Assembly: GCF_003114855.1 (NCBI RefSeq)
Contig: NZ_BFBB01000009.1
Span: 213,984 to 277,983, forward strand
Origin: Leptospira ryugenii
GTDB lineage: Bacteria; Spirochaetota; Leptospiria; Leptospirales; Leptospiraceae
Reading direction: 5' to 3'
Length of the DNA: 64,000 nucleotides
Numbering within the stretch: the first letter of the stretch is position 1; the number at the start of each line of letters is the position of its first letter. Made by a program: the position numbers and the translations under genes. A model generated the notes under the pieces. It saw nothing but the letters and a program-made list of their open reading frames with translations. It had not been told where the DNA came from and made no database searches. Of this stretch, positions 27,230 to 35,282 are shown piece after piece.

Positions 27230-28633
27230 ATGTCCATCAACCGATTTGATATCATTGCCATTGGCGGAGGTCCGGCAGCGCAAAAGTGTGCCATTCAGGC
27301 AACCAAAATGGGAAAGAAGGCGGCGCTCATTGAAAAAGATCCCTATCTGGGCGGCGGCTGCGTACACTATGGAACCATCCCATCCAAAGCGCTTCAGGAG
27401 ACGAGCCGGTTCTACCGAAATTTGAAGTTATCTTCCATCCATGGCTTACAAACTCCAACACCTAGTATGCTCACCTTACAGGAGTTGATGCATAGAGCGG
27501 CAACAGTCATCGAAAAAGAAGAAGATGTGACCCGAGAGCAAATGATCCAAAACCGTGTGACAACGTTTACGGGCTGGGGGAGGATTCTTGACCCAAACCG
27601 AGTGGAAGTGACAGATGCCGCTGGTCGGAAAAAAGTCTACGAATCCGATTATATACTCATTGCGACTGGGAGTTCACCTCGTAGGCCAGCCAATGAAAAT
27701 ATCCCTTTTGAAGAGGGTCTCATTTATGATAGTGATGGGCTTTTCAGTATTAAAAATATGCCATCTTCGATGGCCGTCATCGGTGCGGGCATCATCGGAT
27801 CCGAATACGCAACCATCTTTTCTCATATAGGGATCAAAGTGCATCTCTTTGATTCGCAAGAACGTATCCTTGGATTTTTGGATCTAGAAATTTCAGAATC
27901 TATGACCAATTCTATGAAAAAAGCGGGTATAGAAATCCACACTAGTCGCTCCATCCGTTCGTATCAGAAAACACCGGATGGAAAAGCTGTCCAACTAACA
28001 ACCGATAAGGGTGAAACCTTAACCGTTGACCAAGTTTTAATTTCACGAGGTAGGCTTGGCAATGTAGATAACATTGGACTAGAAACGGTGGGCATAGGAG
28101 TCAACGACCGAAAGCAAATTGTGGTCAATGAAAACTACCAAACCTCTGTTCCCTCTATCTATGCCTGCGGTGATGTGATTGGTTTTCCTTCTCTCGCATC
28201 CGTCTCTATGTACCAAGGGGCTTATGTCGCAAAACACATCTTTGGTGGAGCGCCGCACCCAGTGGATGCAGAAGAGTTTCCTATCGGTATCTATACTCTG
28301 CCAGAAGTTGCAACAATTGGTCCTACAGAAGAGATGCTAAGAGAGAGAGGTGTCGATTACGGAGTGGGAGTGACCAAGTTTGACACGATAACTAGAGCGG
28401 AGATCAGTGGAGATACCGATGGTTTGGTCAAAATTTTGTATGACCGTCCTACGCGCAGAGTGTTAGGAGTTCATATCGTTTCTGACAAAGCGACTGAGCT
28501 CATTGCCCTTGGACAATGCATCGTGAATCTCAAGGGACCGATTGAGTACTTTACCGAGCATATTTTCAACTACCCAACGATGATCGGAGCCTATAAAAAT
28601 GCAGCTAACCAAGCTTTACAGAAAGAAAAATAA
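27230..28633 (+). CDS. sthA: Soluble pyridine nucleotide transhydrogenase
   Basis: This 467-residue flavoprotein belongs to the disulfide-reductase family but has only one of the two redox cysteines: GGGCVHYGTIPSKAL near residues 43-57, as in SthA. It has an FAD-binding AIGGGPAAQKCA at the N-terminus, an NAD(P)-binding GAGIIGSEYA near 183, and the FAD motif YACGDVIGFPSLAS near 300. SthA exchanges hydride between NADPH and NAD, balancing the two pools. The C-terminus keeps FNYPTM, shared with SthA and without the His-Glu pair used by true disulfide reductases. It is divergent from the cyclase gene. Confidence 0.9.
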   Translation: MSINRFDIIAIGGGPAAQKCAIQATKMGKKAALIEKDPYLGGGCVHYGTIPSKALQETSRFYRNLKLSSIHGLQTPTPSMLTLQELMHRAATVIEKEEDVTREQMIQNRVTTFTGWGRILDPNRVEVTDAAGRKKVYESDYILIATGSSPRRPANENIPFEEGLIYDSDGLFSIKNMPSSMAVIGAGIIGSEYATIFSHIGIKVHLFDSQERILGFLDLEISESMTNSMKKAGIEIHTSRSIRSYQKTPDGKAVQLTTDKGETLTVDQVLISRGRLGNVDNIGLETVGIGVNDRKQIVVNENYQTSVPSIYACGDVIGFPSLASVSMYQGAYVAKHIFGGAPHPVDAEEFPIGIYTLPEVATIGPTEEMLRERGVDYGVGVTKFDTITRAEISGDTDGLVKILYDRPTRRVLGVHIVSDKATELIALGQCIVNLKGPIEYFTEHIFNYPTMIGAYKNAANQALQKEK

Positions 28634-28733
28634 GGCAAAATTGCAAAAATGATGTGTCTGATTTGTTATGATGGATGGACGGGGAGAGACGTAGTAGATT
28701 TTACTTGTCAGAGCAAACCTTCTTGGGAGATAC

Positions 28734-29264
28734 TTGGCTAAGGTGTCAGAGAAGGCTGTTTCGATCGCTCAAATCTATGAACGGAGTCATAAGAGAATTT
28801 ATGACTTTCTCTATAAATATACTCAAAACGCGGATACTGCAATGGATTTGATGCAAGATAGCTTTTTAAGCTTTCACAAGCACTATGGAAATGCTGGCCT
28901 CTCGGAAGAAAAATCCGTGATGGTTCTCTATACCATTGCTCGTAACTTATCCATCAATTACTCGAAAAAGTTTTCCACAACAAGAGAGATTCATTCCGAA
29001 GATATCGATTTACATAGCCACAACCCAAAAGTCGAAAAAACAGCTGAACTCAGAGATTTAGAAGAGAGATTGTATAGTTTCTTGGGTGAGCTGAAAGAGG
29101 ATGAAAGAAGTGCCATTCTCCTAAAAAATGTAGAGGAGTTTCAATTATCCCAAATTGCAGAGATTTTGGATGTGTCGATTTCGACTGCCTCTCGTTTGGT
29201 GATCCGTGCCACAGAGAAATTACAAAACATTGCGATTCGAGAAGGATTGGTACCTGACGAATGA
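28734..29264 (+). CDS. ECF-type RNA polymerase sigma factor
   Basis: The 176-residue protein has sigma region 2 (RIYDFLYKYTQNADTAMDLMQDSFLSF near 20-48, then YTIARNLSINYSKK) and region 4 with a helix-turn-helix (LKEDERSAILLKNVEEFQLSQIAEILDVSISTASRLVIRATEKL near 120-165). Region 3 is absent, as in ECF sigma factors. The start is TTG at 28734 with GGGAGA four bases upstream; a GTG three codons later is the alternative. The FecR-domain gene overlaps its stop by ATGA, so the pair is one unit, presumably sigma and regulator. Confidence 0.9.
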   Translation: MAKVSEKAVSIAQIYERSHKRIYDFLYKYTQNADTAMDLMQDSFLSFHKHYGNAGLSEEKSVMVLYTIARNLSINYSKKFSTTREIHSEDIDLHSHNPKVEKTAELRDLEERLYSFLGELKEDERSAILLKNVEEFQLSQIAEILDVSISTASRLVIRATEKLQNIAIREGLVPDE

Positions 29265-30301
29265 ACCAAGATCCTAAACTCATCGCAAGACTAGAAGCGG
29301 CACTTCGCAAACCAAGCCAAGCCACGCAAACAAGATCTTTCCCCACTTGGGAAGAGGTTCAGAAGCGGGTTGCCAAGTACCCAGACTTTGACCCAAAACA
29401 GGGATCGGTTGTCTCCTTTGACCGATCTTGGAAAAAGACCAGTTTTGTCACAGGCGCCTTGCTGGCAGCTGCCACACTCTCCATAGTATTTTTGTTAGGT
29501 GATGCAAAAAACCAATCTCATCCAGAAGAACAATCCCTTGCCATGGCAAAGGCACCAGTTTATGTTCCACTCCAGAGTTTGTCTGGTATCCTGGTCCAAG
29601 TGAAGGGCAAGGCGAGTCTGAAAGGAGAAGAGACGAGCCTCTTGCCAGCAAACAAGGGAAAACAAGTGAAGTCAGGAGATTTGATTGTTTCAGGTCCTGG
29701 TTCTGAAATCGATATTGAGTTCGAGAACCAAACTTGGTTGCGCATTTTTTCCTCTAGCCAAGTAGAGATCCAAGAGTCGGGGAAATCAGACTCAGCATCC
29801 AAACAAACAGTCAGGATTCTCCAAGGCAAAGCTTTGTTTCTCATTGGTAAGCTGAAAAAAGATTCTGAGTTCCGTGTAACATCAGGGGATCTGGAAACAC
29901 AAGTTAGAGGTACAACATTTAGCGTGAGTTATGATGGAAAGTCTGTGCAGAAAGTGGCTCTCCGCGAGGGAAGCGTTTCCATCCAGAGCCCACAAGGCAA
30001 TGTCAATCTAGAGCCAGGTAAGGAATTCATACGCCAAACGCCTGCTGAAAATGGCCAGATCCAGTCTATTTCAGCTACTTCCGACAAGGAGCTAAAAGCC
30101 TTAGAAAGCCAAATCCTCCAAAAAAGAGAAAATGCACTCTTTGACCAATACGCCCGCTTAGAACTAGTACGCTTGGAGGATGGAACGGAATACAGAGGTG
30201 TTATCCAAGGACAGACTGAGACCCATCTATTGCTGGAGACTGTGGAAGGTACTATGGAGATCCCGATCAAAAAAATCCTGGAAACAGAAAAAATCAGATA
30301 A
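29261..30301 (+). CDS. FecR-domain membrane protein, probable partner of the ECF sigma factor
   Basis: This 346-residue protein has a cytoplasmic N-terminus of ~60 residues, one membrane helix (about 65-82), and a periplasmic FecR domain (about 100-250). Its beta-repeat signature is visible in GKQVKSGDLIVSGPGSEIDIEF and VRGTTFSVSYDG. A C-terminal region near 300-346 has a short beta-rich LVRLEDGTEYRGVIQG element. FecR-type proteins often act as anti-sigma or co-activating regulators of the sigma factor encoded just upstream, although the classical anti-sigma N-terminal motif is not obvious here. ATG overlaps the sigma stop by four bases. Confidence 0.85.
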   Translation: MNQDPKLIARLEAALRKPSQATQTRSFPTWEEVQKRVAKYPDFDPKQGSVVSFDRSWKKTSFVTGALLAAATLSIVFLLGDAKNQSHPEEQSLAMAKAPVYVPLQSLSGILVQVKGKASLKGEETSLLPANKGKQVKSGDLIVSGPGSEIDIEFENQTWLRIFSSSQVEIQESGKSDSASKQTVRILQGKALFLIGKLKKDSEFRVTSGDLETQVRGTTFSVSYDGKSVQKVALREGSVSIQSPQGNVNLEPGKEFIRQTPAENGQIQSISATSDKELKALESQILQKRENALFDQYARLELVRLEDGTEYRGVIQGQTETHLLLETVEGTMEIPIKKILETEKIR

Positions 30302-30334
30302 GCAAAGAAGTTCTTTGACTTTTCCTCTTTTTTT

Positions 30335-30350
30335 GTTAGAGTTTTCTAAC
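30335..30350. promoter_or_regulatory. Inverted repeat upstream of the HAMP-only gene
   Basis: GTTAGA (30335-30340) and TCTAAC (30345-30350) form a 6-bp inverted repeat around GTTT, 23 bases before the ATG and just before the AGGAGAG ribosome binding site. It could be an operator or a small 5' hairpin. No known regulator matches it. Confidence 0.3.
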
Positions 30351-30372
30351 ATCTAGGAGAGATTTCCCATTC

Positions 30373-30927
30373 ATGTCAGAGAAGAAGGACTTCAAAAAAA
30401 ATTATCGCTTCCGTTACATCATAGATAAAGAGTTTCAATTCAAATTCCTACTTCATTTTTCTCTATTGTTTCTCTCAGGTGTTATCGTAACACTCGGTTT
30501 TCTATATTGGTTGAACCAAAGCAAATATGATGGTGGAGCAGTCTTTCGGTTGAGACAGGACGCCATGACTGTCTATTACCGAGTCGAGAATGAAGACGCA
30601 AAGCCTGGCGAGGAAAAATACCGTTATGTGCCCAGGGATTTTTTCCTACCAGATTATGACCACCAACTGAATATGTATACGATACAATTCAATGCAGTCA
30701 TTACTCTCTCGGCGCTCTATTTGGCACTCATTACTGTATTTTCCATATTCAAATCTCATAAAATGGCTGGCCCTGTTTTCAGTATCAAACGATCACTCCA
30801 GAGGATGGCATCGGGTCAACCGATAGAAAAGATTCGTATCCGTAAAGGAGACGAGTTCCAAGAGTTGGTAGAGGTATTGAACGAGGTGATCCAAAAAAGA
30901 ATCACCGACCAAGAAATCCGCAAATAA
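30373..30927 (+). CDS. Membrane protein with two helices and a HAMP-like tail, no output domain
   Basis: The 184-residue protein has a basic cytoplasmic start, a helix near 24-47, an extracytoplasmic stretch of ~65 residues with a Tyr/Asp-rich segment (VPRDFFLPDYDHQLN), a second helix near 108-130, and a HAMP-like domain (MAGPVFSIKRSLQRMASGQPIEKIRIRKGDEFQELVEVLNEV) that ends the protein. There is no kinase, cyclase or chemoreceptor output, so it may act by pairing with another HAMP protein. It follows the sigma/FecR pair by 71 bp and converges on the chemoreceptor gene. Confidence 0.75.
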   Translation: MSEKKDFKKNYRFRYIIDKEFQFKFLLHFSLLFLSGVIVTLGFLYWLNQSKYDGGAVFRLRQDAMTVYYRVENEDAKPGEEKYRYVPRDFFLPDYDHQLNMYTIQFNAVITLSALYLALITVFSIFKSHKMAGPVFSIKRSLQRMASGQPIEKIRIRKGDEFQELVEVLNEVIQKRITDQEIRK

Positions 30928-30941
30928 GCTTTATCCTCTAT

Positions 30942-32630
30942 CTAGGCTAACCATTGCAAGGCGGCTTCCATAGAGGGCACAGACTTTAGAGTAACATTTC
31001 CTGTGCTAAGTGTTGTGTCTTCGATGGATATGGCAGAGAGTGCTGAATCCGGTACGATGACTGCCATTTTCCTAAGACTCGAGTTACTTGCAATAGGGAA
31101 CCATTCTTGGTTTACCCATTCTTGGCCTTGTTTGGATACCAAACCGATCTTTCTGGTATCAGCCAGCCATTTGGATACGTTGTGCTGTTTGATAATCTCG
31201 AGAGCTTTGTTGAGTATGTTCTGATAAGCGTCATCAGAATAATCTGGTTTCCATACAACCTCAATCATACTTTTCGACTGTACATAATAAATATCACCAA
31301 TGCTAGAAGTAAAGACTAGGCTGTGTGTTTTGGGATCTCGGTTTGTGGACTGGCTCTTCTCTTCAATATGGATTGTCTTAAAAAGATTCACCATTCCCAT
31401 AAGTTTATCAATGGTTTCAAAAATATGTGCGAGATTTTCAGAAAGTGTTTCACTATTTTCCGAACTGTTGTACGACAATTGGCTTATGGAAGATACAGAC
31501 GCCATCACTTCGTTTGTTGCGGTCTTGTGCTCTCCGATTGCATTTTTAATCTCTTCAGATCGTTGTTTAACATAATCCGCTTCTTTTAATAAAACTTCCT
31601 TTAATTCCTTTTGAGTTGAGACTGCATTGTGGACTCCCTCAATGTTCTTTGAAATATCTTCGATGGATCCTATGATTTCCTGTATTTCTGATGTGGTCGC
31701 ATTGATCCTTGTTTTCCCTAAATCCACATCACTTTGGTTTTTTTTCATGAGGGCATCTATGCCTTTCACCGCATTTGCCGTACGTTCTGCAAGTTTAGAA
31801 ACTTCATCAGCTACGACTGCAAATCCTCTTCCCGCATCTCCAGCCCTTGCAGCTTCAATGGATGCGTTTAAGGCAAGCATGTTGACTTGTTCACTGATCT
31901 TTGCAATGATTTCAACAGTCTTTGAAATTTCAGCAGAACTAACAGAGAGATTCTCCATAGCATCAGTCATAGATTGCAAAGATTTTTTACCAGACTCAGC
32001 TCGTTCAATGATATTTTGGATAGACTTGAGAGTCCCTTGCACCGAAACAGCTGTTTGGTCAATGGCATTGGCAAGTGAATTGACTTCATCCGATAGGTGA
32101 GACATACTTTCCGTATTTTCATTTGCAATATTTGCGATCGAAACAGCAACGCCAGAGATTTCTTCTATCGAAGCCGAGACTTCTTCTGTTGCAGCAGATT
32201 GTGATTGCAGATTGGAAGCGAAATCCATTGTGATTTGTTTCATCTCTTTGGATTCTTGTGACAGAGTGTTCGTAGATGTTTTGATGTGTTGTATCAGTTC
32301 GCTTTGTGCTTGGATCATTCTTTCAAAGATCTTAAAAAAATCGGAGAGTAGATCTGATTTTTTGTATTCTAATTTGACCTCAAAGTTACCCATCCCAACT
32401 TCTCTGAATGCCTTTTCCAGTTTCAAAAAAATACGGGCAATCCATCCGCTGAGCACCAATCCAAAGATCAGACTCATGGGAACAATGAAGAGAAGCAAAA
32501 ATAGGAGCTGAGAAAGAATTTGCGCTTCCGCAGAACGAAAGAAGTGCATGGTGAGAAGGGAACCTAGTGCACAGAGGATTCCAAAGACGAGGAAGTTTAA
32601 CAGAAAGTAGAGTCTAAGCTTCTTTTGCAT
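30942..32630 (-). CDS. Methyl-accepting chemotaxis protein with extra C-terminal cytoplasmic domain
   Basis: The 562-residue receptor has two closely spaced N-terminal membrane helices (about 5-28 and 38-60) with almost no periplasmic loop, a HAMP region, then the coiled-coil signalling domain. The hairpin tip is [35 protein letters not shown] near residues 250-285. After it comes a ~120-residue globular domain ([17 protein letters not shown] to the end) with a SpoIIAA/STAS-like alternation of beta and alpha segments. With no periplasmic sensor, sensing may be cytoplasmic through this tail. ATG at 32628-32630 was chosen; a TTG seven codons upstream is possible. A TATACT box at 32642-32647 lies only 11 bases before the ATG. 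Confidence 0.88.
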   Translation of the reverse strand: MQKKLRLYFLLNFLVFGILCALGSLLTMHFFRSAEAQILSQLLFLLLFIVPMSLIFGLVLSGWIARIFLKLEKAFREVGMGNFEVKLEYKKSDLLSDFFKIFERMIQAQSELIQHIKTSTNTLSQESKEMKQITMDFASNLQSQSAATEEVSASIEEISGVAVSIANIANENTESMSHLSDEVNSLANAIDQTAVSVQGTLKSIQNIIERAESGKKSLQSMTDAMENLSVSSAEISKTVEIIAKISEQVNMLALNASIEAARAGDAGRGFAVVADEVSKLAERTANAVKGIDALMKKNQSDVDLGKTRINATTSEIQEIIGSIEDISKNIEGVHNAVSTQKELKEVLLKEADYVKQRSEEIKNAIGEHKTATNEVMASVSSISQLSYNSSENSETLSENLAHIFETIDKLMGMVNLFKTIHIEEKSQSTNRDPKTHSLVFTSSIGDIYYVQSKSMIEVVWKPDYSDDAYQNILNKALEIIKQHNVSKWLADTRKIGLVSKQGQEWVNQEWFPIASNSSLRKMAVIVPDSALSAISIEDTTLSTGNVTLKSVPSMEAALQWLA

Positions 32631-32727
32631 ATGATGTTTTGAGTATAACAAAATGACAGCTTACAAGATCGAGAAAAAAATGAGTTTAGATTCACCCAAA
32701 CTCAATTCTGATCCAAAGTATGCGGAT

Positions 32728-32742
32728 CGTACAGCTTGTACG
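32728..32742. promoter_or_regulatory. Operator-like inverted repeat between thioesterase and chemoreceptor genes
   Basis: CGTACA (32728-32733) and TGTACG (32737-32742) are perfect inverted arms around GCT. No T run follows on either strand, so a terminator is unlikely. It is about 100 bp before the chemoreceptor start and could bind a dimeric regulator. Confidence 0.35.
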
Positions 32743-32773
32743 TTCGTTTTAAAGCAAAGAGTTAGGATTTAAA

Positions 32774-33199
32774 CTAAGATTCTAGGTTTTGAAATAAATT
32801 GAGAAACTCATCTGGCAAAGCATACGGTCGTTTTTTCTTAAAATCAAAAAAAAGGGCTAAAAACTCAGCTCTGCAAACCAATTCTCCGTCCGAGATGCGG
32901 TACATGCTCTGTACCACTTTGCCCTTAAACTTACTACCGTCTCGGAAATTAGTTTCTATGCGCACCGAGTCTGGGTGGGAGAGAGGTTTGTGGTAGGTGA
33001 GATGTGCCTCCAGGATGACTGGACCTATCTGTTCACTCCTCATTTGGGCAATGGAGAAGCCTGCCTTTTCCAATGCCTGCATCCTGGCCTCATCAAAATA
33101 ACTTTGGTAGATTCCATTGTTGACATGTCCATTGGCGTCCATATGGGACCATAAGACGGTAATTTCGGTGTTGTGAAAGGCTTTGGTTTGGGTGATCAT
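32774..33199 (-). CDS. 4HBT-family acyl-CoA thioesterase (hotdog fold)
   Basis: The 141-residue product has the 4-hydroxybenzoyl-CoA thioesterase motif VLWSHMDANGHVNNGIYQSYFDEAR near residues 14-38, with the catalytic Asp in SHMDANGHVNN, and the YHKPL segment of acyl-ACP/CoA thioesterases near 75. The longer upstream frame runs through the tetR gene and is not coding. The ATG at 33197-33199 has a perfect AGGAGG five bases before it. The gene is divergent from tetR, and its promoter holds the repressor sites, so it is very likely the regulated target. Substrate chain length is unknown. Confidence 0.9.
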   Translation of the reverse strand: MITQTKAFHNTEITVLWSHMDANGHVNNGIYQSYFDEARMQALEKAGFSIAQMRSEQIGPVILEAHLTYHKPLSHPDSVRIETNFRDGSKFKGKVVQSMYRISDGELVCRAEFLALFFDFKKKRPYALPDEFLNLFQNLES

Positions 33200-33217
33200 T
33201 TCTGCCTCCTGAGTCCA

Positions 33218-33245
33218 AATAGAGACAGACCGACCTGTCTGTAAA
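33218..33245 (-). promoter_or_regulatory. Promoter of the thioesterase gene
   Basis: On the minus strand, TTTACA (33245-33240) and TCTATT (33223-33218) are 16 bases apart. Nearly all of the spacer is the first repressor palindrome, so binding there would block RNA polymerase. The transcript would start only a few bases before AGGAGG. Confidence 0.45.
33226..33241. promoter_or_regulatory. Operator 1: CAGAC-N6-GTCTG
   Basis: CAGAC and GTCTG flank CGACCT. The site is inside the thioesterase promoter and matches operator 2 in both arms and spacing. It is most simply the binding site of the divergent TetR regulator. Confidence 0.65.
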
Positions 33246-33253
33246 GCAAAAAA

Positions 33254-33269
33254 CAGACAAGTTTGTCTG
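33254..33269. promoter_or_regulatory. Operator 2: CAGAC-N6-GTCTG
   Basis: CAGAC and GTCTG flank AAGTTT, and the inner two bases on each side also pair, giving CAGACAA and TTGTCTG. Its centre is 28 bp from that of operator 1 and 49 bp from the tetR start, so it probably serves autoregulation or paired binding. Confidence 0.65.
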
Positions 33270-33310
33270 CTAAATCTTGACGTCCCCGGGGAAAACCTTA
33301 GGGTAGGCAC

Positions 33311-33904
33311 ATGAAGACAAGTCCGAGGCAAAGGATTTTGCAAGTAGCCAAACAGCGGTTTTATGAGGAGGGTTTCCACCATACCGGCATCAACCAACTC
33401 ATCAAAGAAGCAGATACCGCAAAGGCCTCTTTCTACGACCATTTCCCTTCCAAGGAAGCCCTTGGCATCCAAGTGGTCCGTTCTTTTGGAAGGGATATTT
33501 TGGTTTGGTTTCGGCAGATCCTGCGGAGGTCTCGGGACCCTGAGGGATTTGTGAAGGCCTTTAGTAGAGCTGTCCACATGCAGACGCAGTCTGAGATTTC
33601 GTATTACCAAGGTTGCCCGATTGCTGTTTTTTCCTGTCAGTTTCCCATTGGAAAAGAACCTTTTTCTCAGGAATTTCGATCCATCGCAGCGAAATGGGAA
33701 AAGACCATCATCGACCAATTGGAAAGATGGAAGGCTTTGGGGAAACTAGCCCCGGGATTGGATACAAGAGCACTTGCTTTGGATATCATCAATATCTATG
33801 AAGGTTGTTTGGTGAATTGGCGGATCACTGGAAGCAAAGAGTACATTGATCGCATGGAGAAACTCCTTGGTCAACTTCTCGTTGCTGGGACTTCGGATTT
33901 CTAA
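33311..33904 (+). CDS. TetR-family transcriptional regulator
   Basis: The 197-residue protein begins with a TetR helix-turn-helix (RQRILQVAKQRFYEEGFHHTGINQLIKEADTAKASFYDHFPSKEALGIQVV, residues 6-55). The ligand domain holds YYQGCPIAVFSCQF near 98-111, placing two cysteines where the related NemR/LmrA-like repressors have the GCLLGN motif; electrophile or redox sensing is therefore possible but inferred. It probably binds the two palindromes in the divergent promoter and represses the thioesterase gene and itself. GGGTAGG precedes the ATG. Confidence 0.9.
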   Translation: MKTSPRQRILQVAKQRFYEEGFHHTGINQLIKEADTAKASFYDHFPSKEALGIQVVRSFGRDILVWFRQILRRSRDPEGFVKAFSRAVHMQTQSEISYYQGCPIAVFSCQFPIGKEPFSQEFRSIAAKWEKTIIDQLERWKALGKLAPGLDTRALALDIINIYEGCLVNWRITGSKEYIDRMEKLLGQLLVAGTSDF

Positions 33905-34019
33905 GATAGAGGTCTACCGCAGAGTGTAATTTGAGCGATGCAGTCTATTACTTCCCATAATGTATATTATGTCATATTAGGAGTTTTACGTTTTTGAGAG
34001 TACTCGTACAACGGTAACA

Positions 34020-34064
34020 CAGCCCAGAGCCAGAGAGCTTTTGCTTCTGTGATCCTCTGGGCTG
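34020..34064. other. Long intergenic hairpin between tetR and a lipoprotein gene
   Basis: CAGCCCAGAG (34020-34029) pairs perfectly with CTCTGGGCTG (34055-34064). Inside, CAGAGAGC and GCTTCTG pair with one bulge around a TTTT loop, giving an almost continuous stem. No T run follows on either strand (AAAAAAA follows on the plus strand), so it is not a textbook terminator, though it lies between convergent genes. The rest of the 194 bp here has only a small CATAAT/ATTATG repeat. Confidence 0.55.
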
Positions 34065-34098
34065 CCAAAAAAAGGTCAGTTCCTTAGCTTTCTAAGTT

Positions 34099-34539
34099 TT
34101 AAGTACAGGTAATGGAAGATGTTGCGATCCGGCAAATTCCCAATGAGTTTAGTGCGCCTATCGTGAATGTCCCCGAACAAAGGGAAATTGTTCCATTTGT
34201 TGCCTGTACCGTGTAGGTACCAGAGGATACGTTGGTAAAGGTAGTGGAAGTTACATTTGATGAAACAGTATTGTCTACAAATGTAGCAGTTTTCACTGGG
34301 GTCCCAGAACAGTCAGCTGATCTTAACACGTTGACAGTGTATCTTCCAGCGTTGCTCAATGCACCCGTGTTCGCCGATACCGCAACGCTTCCGGATCGCG
34401 TCAGTTCCAAAAGTAAATAAGAACATGCCACATCATCTTCACAGCTTGTTTCTTTCTTTTTTTGGCAGACCATCGCTAACAAACTTAGCGAGATTACAAT
34501 ACTAAATTTTAGAATCTTGTTCACAGTAATTTCCTTCAA
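34099..34539 (-). CDS. Small exported lipoprotein, Ser/Thr-rich
   Basis: The 146-residue product has a lipoprotein signal with lipobox LAMVC at residues 21-25, preceded by a hydrophobic core. The mature part is rich in Ser, Thr, Val and Asn with two beta-rich halves and a pattern of cysteines (SCEDDVACSY, ADCSG, LCSG, GICR), suggesting disulfides outside the cytoplasm. No named family is recognised. It is divergent from another lipoprotein gene at 34712. Confidence 0.7.
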   Translation of the reverse strand: MKEITVNKILKFSIVISLSLLAMVCQKKKETSCEDDVACSYLLLELTRSGSVAVSANTGALSNAGRYTVNVLRSADCSGTPVKTATFVDNTVSSNVTSTTFTNVSSGTYTVQATNGTISLCSGTFTIGALNSLGICRIATSSITCT

Positions 34540-34667
34540 CTTTTATACTTAAAGTTTGTTTTTACAAGTAAAACTTGTTATGCGAGTCTCTTTACCACAT
34601 ATAGTTTGTCAAATGAAATCTAGTTGAATCGTAAGAATTATTCCATCTTTGCTTCCAGGTCCGAAAA

Positions 34668-34683
34668 TTATTTCCGGAAATAA
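34668..34683. promoter_or_regulatory. Perfect 16-bp palindrome upstream of a lipoprotein gene
   Basis: TTATTTCCGGAAATAA is fully self-complementary and ends 28 bases before the ATG at 34712, near where a -35 element would lie. It fits a dimeric regulator site. The surrounding 172-bp divergent region shows no other clear element. Confidence 0.45.
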
Positions 34684-34711
34684 ATACTTGAATATCTTAT
34701 TCTAATCTGTT

Positions 34712-35185
34712 ATGCGGGTTATGCTAATCTTCTTACTCTTGCTTTTTCTTTTCATCAGTTGTGCGACCACAGAAGAGGTGATGAAGGATATTCCTCCACA
34801 TGGAACAAATGCGATTGTTGATATTAAAATTTATGAATATTCTAGAAGCCCTGGTATACGCATTGGAAGGGGATATTTCTACCCCGAAGACAAAACGAAC
34901 AATGATCACTTCCGAATCAAAGCTTTGGTTACAAACAAAACTAGCCAGCGTATTGAAATTGCGGAATATCCTGTCACTTTCCAAGGTAAGGCCCTCGGAA
35001 TTGATCTTGCAAAAATGCATAAGGAGATCCTACCGAATGAGCATTTTAAAAAGGTTTACTATTATCCTTTTCCAAAAAACGCCAAACCTAGAAAATTCTT
35101 TTTCAAATTTAAAGATGTCGAGGGAAATGTATTCGAAGTCATGACCTTTTATGACGGTGAGCTTCAGGGGCAAAGGGCATACTGA
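34712..35185 (+). CDS. Small lipoprotein of unknown function
   Basis: The 157-residue protein starts with a hydrophobic signal ending in the lipobox LFISC (Cys17). The mature part contains a beta-rich domain with alternating Tyr/Phe and Lys, including FRIKALVTNKTSQRIEIAEYPVTFQG, which has the look of an immunoglobulin-like or transthyretin-like fold; that is only an impression. No named family is recognised. It ends 97 bp before the convergent island gene at 35283, and that gap holds nothing recognisable. Confidence 0.7.
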   Translation: MRVMLIFLLLLFLFISCATTEEVMKDIPPHGTNAIVDIKIYEYSRSPGIRIGRGYFYPEDKTNNDHFRIKALVTNKTSQRIEIAEYPVTFQGKALGIDLAKMHKEILPNEHFKKVYYYPFPKNAKPRKFFFKFKDVEGNVFEVMTFYDGELQGQRAY

Positions 35186-35282
35186 GAGACCAGATTTAGG
35201 CACCTCGCATCCGTTAGAGGAGGCAAATTCAATTTTTAAACGATACCCGCTCTTCGCTACTATCGGTGGTGCGGGCGGGGAT

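Noticed and set aside
33200..33718. An extra 173 residues in frame in front of the thioesterase
   Set aside because: This stretch is antisense to the tetR gene and the operator region. The ATG at 33199 with AGGAGG is clearly the start.
34065..34072. Run of A after the hairpin at 34020-34064, considered as a terminator T run for the minus strand
   Set aside because: On the minus strand the T run comes before the hairpin, not after, so it does not fit a Rho-independent terminator.
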